Shown here piece after piece: positions 23,249-28,080 of a stretch of 28,080 nucleotides of DNA. The position numbers and the translations under genes were made by a program. A model generated the notes under the pieces. That model was not told where the DNA came from, made no database searches, and saw only the letters and a program-made list of their open reading frames with translations. This DNA is from Bacillota bacterium (GTDB lineage: Bacteria > Bacillota > Clostridia > Lachnospirales > Lachnospiraceae): positions 1 to 28,080 of the forward strand of contig JAEYWQ010000257.1 of assembly GCA_023428885.1 (NCBI GenBank). Direction: 5' to 3'. The first letter of the stretch is position 1. Every line of letters starts with the position of its first letter.

Positions 23249-23279
23249 AGGTGAAGTGTAAATGAAAAACACTTCACCT
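23249..23279 (+). promoter_or_regulatory. Perfect hairpin in the AraC-type gene leader
   Basis: AGGTGAAGTGT and ACACTTCACCT form 11 bp around a 9-nt loop, about 58 nt before the start codon. There is no T-tract, so it is not a terminator. It could be an operator dyad or an RNA stabiliser. Confidence 0.6.
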
Positions 23280-23337
23280 AAGATTTGCGTTCTAAGAATA
23301 AAGGCAAACACTCTTTCTTAGATCTTGGAGGTAGATT

Positions 23338-24228
23338 ATGGATAATAATTTATTAGGAATTATCAAGAATACAACAGAATATATAGAAAGCCATCTACTG
23401 GAGGATATCAACCTAGACACCATCTCTGAGAATGTAAACATGTCAAAATTTCATCTCCTTCGTATCTGGAAGGGGGCAACCTCCACCGGGCTAATGGAAT
23501 ATGTAAGAAGGCGCAGAATCGCTTTATCCTTAGGCGATTTAATTCATACCAAGAGCAGTATTGAATATATATCCTGCAAATATTCTTTCGGCTGTGAACG
23601 TACCTATAACCGTGCTTTCAAAGAAGAATATAATACTACACCAGCAAAATGGCACCGTCACCCTACTCCTCTTAAGATCCTAGACCGCTTCAATGCAGAT
23701 TTTATGAACTGCGCAGGGGAAGGCTTGATTTTCTTCCGCTCTATCTCTGTGATGCCAGCCTTCTCCATAGCAGGCATGGAGTACAAGATTGATATCATGG
23801 ATAATCTGTTACATCAGACCGCAAATAAAGTCGGTGTTGATTTCTTCTATCATCACCGACCTGAGGTTATCAATCCTGTAGAAAAAGATATTTATGTTGG
23901 TTACACTAGTATACCTAAGGAAGGCAAAGACTTCACCTTTTACCAACCTTCGGTTCAGGTAAACCAAAACAGTATACTAGCCCCCAATATGAAGCAAAAG
24001 AATATCACTCCTCATAAATATGGTGTATTTACCTATATGGGACCACATCGTCCCGAAGATATATCCTCCAAAACCTTAGAAGGTATCTGGAGGTATGTGG
24101 AAGATGTGTGGAAACCAACCTTGCAATTCAACTTAAAGGAACAATTTCATTTTGAATGGATTAACTATGCCAAGTGTAATAAACACTATTGTGAATGCGA
24201 TCTCTATTATCCTATTTCAGTGTTATAG
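23338..24228 (+). CDS. AraC-family regulator with GyrI-like effector-binding domain
   Basis: 296 residues. The N-terminal AraC domain (about 8-108) has both helix-turn-helices: LDTISENVNMSKFHLLRIWK and IEYISCKYSFGCERTYNRAFK, ending TTPAKWHR. The C-terminal domain (about 120-295) has the layout of Rob/GyrI-type effector-binding domains and is Cys-rich at the end (CNKHYCECDLYYPI). Relatives sense small drugs or metabolites and activate efflux or stress genes. GGAGGTAGATT precedes the ATG. It is divergent from the nucleotidyltransferase-UvrA-like operon, which is the natural candidate target. No terminator was seen in the 72 nt to the convergent kinase gene. Confidence 0.88.
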   Translation: MDNNLLGIIKNTTEYIESHLLEDINLDTISENVNMSKFHLLRIWKGATSTGLMEYVRRRRIALSLGDLIHTKSSIEYISCKYSFGCERTYNRAFKEEYNTTPAKWHRHPTPLKILDRFNADFMNCAGEGLIFFRSISVMPAFSIAGMEYKIDIMDNLLHQTANKVGVDFFYHHRPEVINPVEKDIYVGYTSIPKEGKDFTFYQPSVQVNQNSILAPNMKQKNITPHKYGVFTYMGPHRPEDISSKTLEGIWRYVEDVWKPTLQFNLKEQFHFEWINYAKCNKHYCECDLYYPISVL

Positions 24229-24300
24229 AAGTATGCATTGTAAGCCTACATCTGTCATTCATTCTTAAATTTATCCCCAATCTCTTTAATCGAGGCAGCA

Positions 24301-25698
24301 TTACTTTGGAAATACAAGCCTTACCCTCGTTCCTTCCTCAACTTTTGATTCATAGTGTATGGTAGCTTGGTGCTTTAATACAATTTGCTTACACAAGGCG
24401 GCACCCAATCCAACGCCGCCATGCTTTCGGCTTCTAGCTTTATCCACCCGATAGAAGGGTTCCATAATATGAAGTAGATCCTCTTGGGCCATACCGATTC
24501 CATAGTCCCTTATAGTCAATACTAATCCTTGTTTTTCTTCGTAAGAAGCAATTTCTATCTTACCTTCTGCTTTCGAGGCACAGATTGCATTCTCGATCAG
24601 GTTAGAGATTAGTATTTCAAGTAATTCATGATTACCATATATTCTAGCATCTGATAGCTCATAGGAAAATGCTATATTCTTTTCTTGTAGCTTTGGCATA
24701 AAGCGCCTTCTCGTGCTGTGAATCACCTTATCTAAGGATACGCATTCCATAGGAAGGTTCGTTTCTCTCACATCAGCAAGTAGTAAGAGTACCTGGCTTA
24801 ATTTCTCCAGTCGTTTTGTCTCACTTCTGATATAAGAAACTGCTTGATATCGTTCTTCTTCATCCAGATTTGCCATCTGCATATACTCAGCATAACCAGA
24901 AATTGCAGTTAAAGGAGTTCTTAGTTCATGGGCTAAATTATCTACCAATCTCTGCTTTTTCTCTGTTTCTTCCTTTAAACTTTCAATGTTTTGCTGGATT
25001 TTCTCTGACATAATATTAAAATAAGTAGCTAACATGGCAAGCTCATCTTGACCTTTCACCATAACACGTTTCTTGTAATTACCCTCAGAGATTTCCTTTG
25101 TGGCAATATTTAATTCTAAGATTGGTTTTGTCAGCTTTCGAAGGATTATGTATAAGACAACGGAAAGCAATATGGATATCATCACTCCAGCAAGGACAAA
25201 ATAATAGGTCATATTCTTCCAATCATCATTAAAGTTAAGCAGATGATAACTGTATAATAAAGTATATTTATCATAGGGCTCTTTTAACTGTACCTGAACG
25301 GTTATGTACTTCTCTTCCTCCTTGGTATCCACCCAAAGCATCATAGTCTTTGCATCACTTTCTATCTCTAACTCATCCGCAAAAAAATCCAAATCCTCAC
25401 TATACTTTAACATAGGGCCTTCTTTGATTACTAACCTTACCCCCTGTTGCTTATAATAATTGGAATAGGACCGATATGTATTTTCTTCACTTAAAGTGGA
25501 TAGGGCAGCCTTCTCCTCTAGATTAGAAAAATCACGAGAGATAGAATTTGCGATAAAATAAGCCTCCCCAGCGGCCTTTTCTTCATAAGATTGAAGCTGC
25601 TTCTGATACGACTCATGGGCAACAATCAGTATTACTACATTTAAGAAGATTAAAAATATGGTATTTAATATTAAGAATGTCTTTTGCCAAAATTTCAT
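24301..25698 (-). CDS. Sensor histidine kinase (HAMP, HisKA, HATPase)
   Basis: 465 residues. Membrane helices at about 7-29 and 163-187 enclose an extracytoplasmic sensor domain of about 130 residues. HAMP follows (about 188-240). The HisKA domain has the phospho-accepting His257 in NLAHELRTPLTA. The ATPase domain has an N box (SNLIENAICAS), DYGIGM and GGVGLGAALCKQI. AAGGAAGG precedes the ATG. It lies 24 nt after the response regulator gene and is its cognate partner. The signal is unknown; the DUF4097 protein in the same unit suggests a cell-envelope cue. Confidence 0.93.
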   Translation of the reverse strand: MKFWQKTFLILNTIFLIFLNVVILIVAHESYQKQLQSYEEKAAGEAYFIANSISRDFSNLEEKAALSTLSEENTYRSYSNYYKQQGVRLVIKEGPMLKYSEDLDFFADELEIESDAKTMMLWVDTKEEEKYITVQVQLKEPYDKYTLLYSYHLLNFNDDWKNMTYYFVLAGVMISILLSVVLYIILRKLTKPILELNIATKEISEGNYKKRVMVKGQDELAMLATYFNIMSEKIQQNIESLKEETEKKQRLVDNLAHELRTPLTAISGYAEYMQMANLDEEERYQAVSYIRSETKRLEKLSQVLLLLADVRETNLPMECVSLDKVIHSTRRRFMPKLQEKNIAFSYELSDARIYGNHELLEILISNLIENAICASKAEGKIEIASYEEKQGLVLTIRDYGIGMAQEDLLHIMEPFYRVDKARSRKHGGVGLGAALCKQIVLKHQATIHYESKVEEGTRVRLVFPK

Positions 25699-25722
25699 AT
25701 GCCTTCCTTCTAACCAATAGTT

Positions 25723-26370
25723 TTAGACCTCCAAGCGATAGCCCAACTTAAATACGGTTTTTATCTGCTCTTCTAAACCTAGCTTCTTTCTCAGTTTTTG
25801 AATATGTACATCCACCGTTCTAGTATCACCCTCAAAATCATATCCCCACGCCAATTCTAGCAGCTTTTCTCTGGACATGGCTAGATTACGATTCATAATC
25901 AGTACCTCGAGCAAGGAATATTCCTGAGGGGTTAAATCTATAATTTCCCCCCTCAAATTCACGACTTTACTTCCCAAATCCACATGCACATCATTGATAA
26001 CTAGCGCTTCATTCTCTGACTTTCCTCTTCTAAGGACAATATGAATTCTTGCTATCAGCTCAATAATCTCAAAGGGCTTCACAATATAGTCTTCTGCCCC
26101 AGAGGTAAGCCCAAAGATCTTATCTTCTAAATTGCTCTTGGCAGTTATAAAAATAACTGGAGTACCATGAATGTGCTTTATCAATTCAAATCCGCTAAGG
26201 TTTGGCAACATAACATCCAATAAGACAAGATCAAACTTCTCTTCGGCCAACACATGCAAAGCCTTTTTACCATCGTATACCTGGGTACAAGTATATCCTA
26301 CTAACTCCAGATTCTTTCTTATCAAATAGCTAATTGCTTCTTCATCTTCCACTACTAAAATATGAGCCAT
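25723..26370 (-). CDS. OmpR/PhoB-family response regulator
   Basis: 215 residues from the ATG at 26370, which has AGGAG 5 nt upstream; a TTG six codons earlier overlaps that ribosome site and is rejected. The receiver domain has the acidic pair ED near residues 8-9, phospho-acceptor Asp52 (LVLLDVMLP), Thr in FITAK and the lysine of IVKPF. The C-terminal winged helix shows DLTPQEYSLLEVL and the recognition region TRTVDVHIQKLRKKLG. It is paired with the histidine kinase directly downstream. Confidence 0.94.
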   Translation of the reverse strand: MAHILVVEDEEAISYLIRKNLELVGYTCTQVYDGKKALHVLAEEKFDLVLLDVMLPNLSGFELIKHIHGTPVIFITAKSNLEDKIFGLTSGAEDYIVKPFEIIELIARIHIVLRRGKSENEALVINDVHVDLGSKVVNLRGEIIDLTPQEYSLLEVLIMNRNLAMSREKLLELAWGYDFEGDTRTVDVHIQKLRKKLGLEEQIKTVFKLGYRLEV

Positions 26371-26383
26371 ATTTACTCCTATG

Positions 26384-26408
26384 ACCAAGCACCCGATCAG
26401 TGCTTGGT
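26384..26408 (-). promoter_or_regulatory. Hairpin between the DUF4097 gene and the response regulator
   Basis: ACCAAGCAC and GTGCTTGGT form 9 bp around a 7-nt loop, ending just before the response regulator ribosome site. On the minus strand no T-run follows, so it is more likely a leader structure or processing site than a terminator. Confidence 0.5.
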
Positions 26409-26457
26409 TTTGCTTATAAAAGTTTCACTCTTATAGTTGTTACACGTAATAGAAACT

Positions 26458-27423
26458 TTAACCTTGGTCAAAAAAATTCTTAAGAAACGAATTGCTTTCT
26501 ATTCCCATGTTGTCATCTGTCGTCATAATCTCACCAAAATCTGTTGAGATTGAATAGTTTTCATTTTCTCTTACTTCTTCTGGGACGATAATATTTCCCA
26601 TGTCTACATCAATAAATAATTTATCTGCTTTTACAGCTTTATACAAAGTTACATTTCCAACATTCGCAGCTACACTACTAGTTTCAACGTTCCATTCCTC
26701 TTGGATTTCCACATTGCCTACATCAGTGGATAGGGTTGCTTTCTTCATCTTTTGAGTACTCTTAACAATAATATTTCCCACATCACAATTAATCACTGCG
26801 CTCTCAAGCTGCAGCTCATTCTCAATATAAACATTCCCAACATCAGTTGAAACATCAAGCTTGCCTTCATATCCCTTAGGTAGATTTATTTTGAGTTGAG
26901 AACTTCGATTATAATTATATATCCCTGGAAGCTGAAACCCAGAATCCGTATAGCTTGTGCTTATCATCAATTCATCACCTAACTCGGTCACGGATACTAG
27001 ATCATCTTTATCGATATTCTTATAGATCTGCGTAATCTCTAATTTTTCTCCATCCCCCTGATATACAGTAACTTCGTCAACAGCTGCACTAATCGTTATT
27101 TTTTTTACTCCATTCACTTGAGCCGATATATCTTCTAAACCGGAAATCAAGCCATTCCCTTTCTCATTATCATTATCTTGTACTCTTGCTTGTGGCTGTG
27201 CTTTGTCATCTACTTTACCAGGGGCATCCTTAGCTTCCACCTCTTTGCTTTCATCATTGGAACTTAGCTCTATCATACCTTGACTAGCTGCCACACTAAC
27301 TTCTTTGACCTTTCCCTCATCCTCATTCTTAATCAAGTTAAAAACCAGAACCAATACCAGAGAGCATATTAATACACTCCCCACAAATATGCCTGCAAAC
27401 ATTACATTAGGTCTTTTTTTCAT
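26458..27423 (-). CDS. Membrane-anchored DUF4097 beta-ladder protein
   Basis: 321 residues from the ATG at 27423 (GGAGG 5 nt upstream; a GTG four codons earlier overlaps that site). An N-terminal membrane helix (about 8-30) is followed by a charged low-complexity linker (to about 90). A repeat-rich beta domain carries six rungs of the type S-T-D-V-G-N-V-x-I at roughly 20-residue spacing (DVGNVYI, DVGNIIV, DVGNVEI, NVGNVTL, DMGNIIV, DFGEIMT). This ladder is the DUF4097 fold, also found in LiaG-type proteins of envelope-stress loci. It probably stands on the outer face of the membrane. First gene before the response regulator and kinase. Function not known. Confidence 0.85.
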   Translation of the reverse strand: MKKRPNVMFAGIFVGSVLICSLVLVLVFNLIKNEDEGKVKEVSVAASQGMIELSSNDESKEVEAKDAPGKVDDKAQPQARVQDNDNEKGNGLISGLEDISAQVNGVKKITISAAVDEVTVYQGDGEKLEITQIYKNIDKDDLVSVTELGDELMISTSYTDSGFQLPGIYNYNRSSQLKINLPKGYEGKLDVSTDVGNVYIENELQLESAVINCDVGNIIVKSTQKMKKATLSTDVGNVEIQEEWNVETSSVAANVGNVTLYKAVKADKLFIDVDMGNIIVPEEVRENENYSISTDFGEIMTTDDNMGIESNSFLKNFFDQG

Positions 27424-27887
27424 ACTTACCTCCACTTTGATTTCATTATTTTGGTGTTGTAATAATTCTGAGCTTTCTAAGCTTTCATGTCAGCTGGCTC
27501 GTATCGCATCATTTTTGTCCAACACCGTAACCATATGATAACCATAATTTATTATCAAAAAATCATTGAGATATTATGAACTTGTAAAAAGTTTAACTAT
27601 TTAGATATTCCATACTCACATTGAGTTATAGAAGATTTCATGTAGAGAAATTAAGGTGCTCAGTTTTCCCTTTGCTCGCATCAAGATTTACTTTCCATAA
27701 TTTATCATAAAACATCTTGTGCTTAACGACAAGAAAAATATATTATATTATGTATACTACTTACTTAAATTGATCTTTACCTACTCCAAACTATGTATTT
27801 CAACCTGGTACAGTAGATGAAACAGCAGGTATAGTGATCTGTTTACTTATGATACAAGATTCACATAATCACTAGCATATGTCCTAA
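27424..27887. other. Gene-free stretch of about 460 nt
   Basis: No convincing ORF on either strand. A weak minus-strand promoter can be read as TTGTCG (27727-27732), 17 nt, TATGAT (27704-27709), far upstream of the DUF4097 gene. A short dyad TGATAA/TTATCA lies at 27536-27557. Otherwise nothing was recognised. Confidence 0.5.
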
Positions 27888-27921
27888 CAAAAAAACCGCC
27901 ATTACTTGATGTAATGACGGT
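27888..27921 (-). terminator. Terminator after rpsR
   Basis: Minus strand: ACCGTCATTAC paired with GTAATGGCGGT (one mismatch) around a 5-nt loop, followed by TTTTTTTGTT. It lies about 100 nt after the rpsR stop codon and closes that operon. The stretch between is gene-free. Confidence 0.9.
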
Positions 27922-28018
27922 CTTAATTATCAGTATAGTTTTTACACAATACACACCTTTGGTGTAATACTGGTGTAAAAGCCAATCACATCTTCACAAA
28001 CACTTGATAAATCAAGAA

Positions 28019-28080
28019 TTAATCTAATGTGTATGGCATTAAAGCGATGTGACGAGCACGTTTGATAGCTACTGTAAGAG
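28019..28080 (-). CDS. rpsR: 30S ribosomal protein S18 (partial, 5' part outside window)
   Basis: The last 19 codons read LTVAIKRARHIALMPYTLD followed by TAA. The RARHIALMPY motif is the diagnostic C-terminal end of S18, which binds beside S6 on the small-subunit platform. The rest of the gene, presumably with ssb and rpsF upstream, lies beyond the right edge. Its transcript ends at the terminator at 27888-27921. Confidence 0.95.
   Translation of the reverse strand, partial: LTVAIKRARHIALMPYTLD

Overview
The window looks like a chromosomal segment of a low-GC, endospore-forming Firmicute, most likely a clostridial Lachnospiraceae relative of Lachnoclostridium phytofermentans. This is inferred from the AT-rich base composition, strong Shine-Dalgarno sites, a CwlD-type cortex amidase, a clostridial 2[4Fe-4S] ferredoxin, MecA, and the rpiB/atp and gdpP-rplI-dnaB gene orders. 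No rRNA, tRNA, CRISPR array or intact insertion sequence was found.

Left part, 1-6.6 kb, all on the minus strand. The start of an F-type ATPase operon (two small AtpI/AtpZ-type membrane proteins, subunit a, subunit c cut by the window edge) lies downstream of a second run: glycoside hydrolase 18 protein, cwlD, Sua5/TsaC, low-molecular-weight phosphatase, rpiB. The Sua5-phosphatase-rpiB-atp order recalls the ywlC-ywlE-ywlF-atp order of Bacillus. The c subunit carries the residue set of Na+-coupled rotors.

Middle, 6.6-16.7 kb. A two-gene unit encodes a Ser/Thr kinase fused to a ParA/MinD-like domain that lacks the P-loop lysine, plus a separate protein with the same kind of lost motif; it is divergent from mecA. 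After mecA come a pyrimidine-rich tandem repeat and a run of three abutting hairpins, the last a roughly 209-nt imperfect palindrome ending against a small DUF1858 gene. I recognise no described element here, and it is the strongest candidate for something new. A divergent DUF1858/ferredoxin pair follows, then a long MerR-type protein, then the conserved gdpP-rplI-dnaB operon (c-di-AMP phosphodiesterase, ribosomal protein L9, replicative helicase).

Right part, 16.8-27.9 kb. This is an accessory block lying between gdpP and rpsR, genes often close together in Firmicutes. It holds a serine beta-lactamase-like hydrolase, the 3' remnant of a lost Ig-like surface protein gene, a preQ1-riboswitch-controlled queT transporter gene, a UvrA-like ABC ATPase with a nucleotidyltransferase, a divergent AraC-type regulator with an effector-binding domain, and a DUF4097 protein with an OmpR-type response regulator and histidine kinase. 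The window closes with the 3' end of rpsR (S18) and its terminator.
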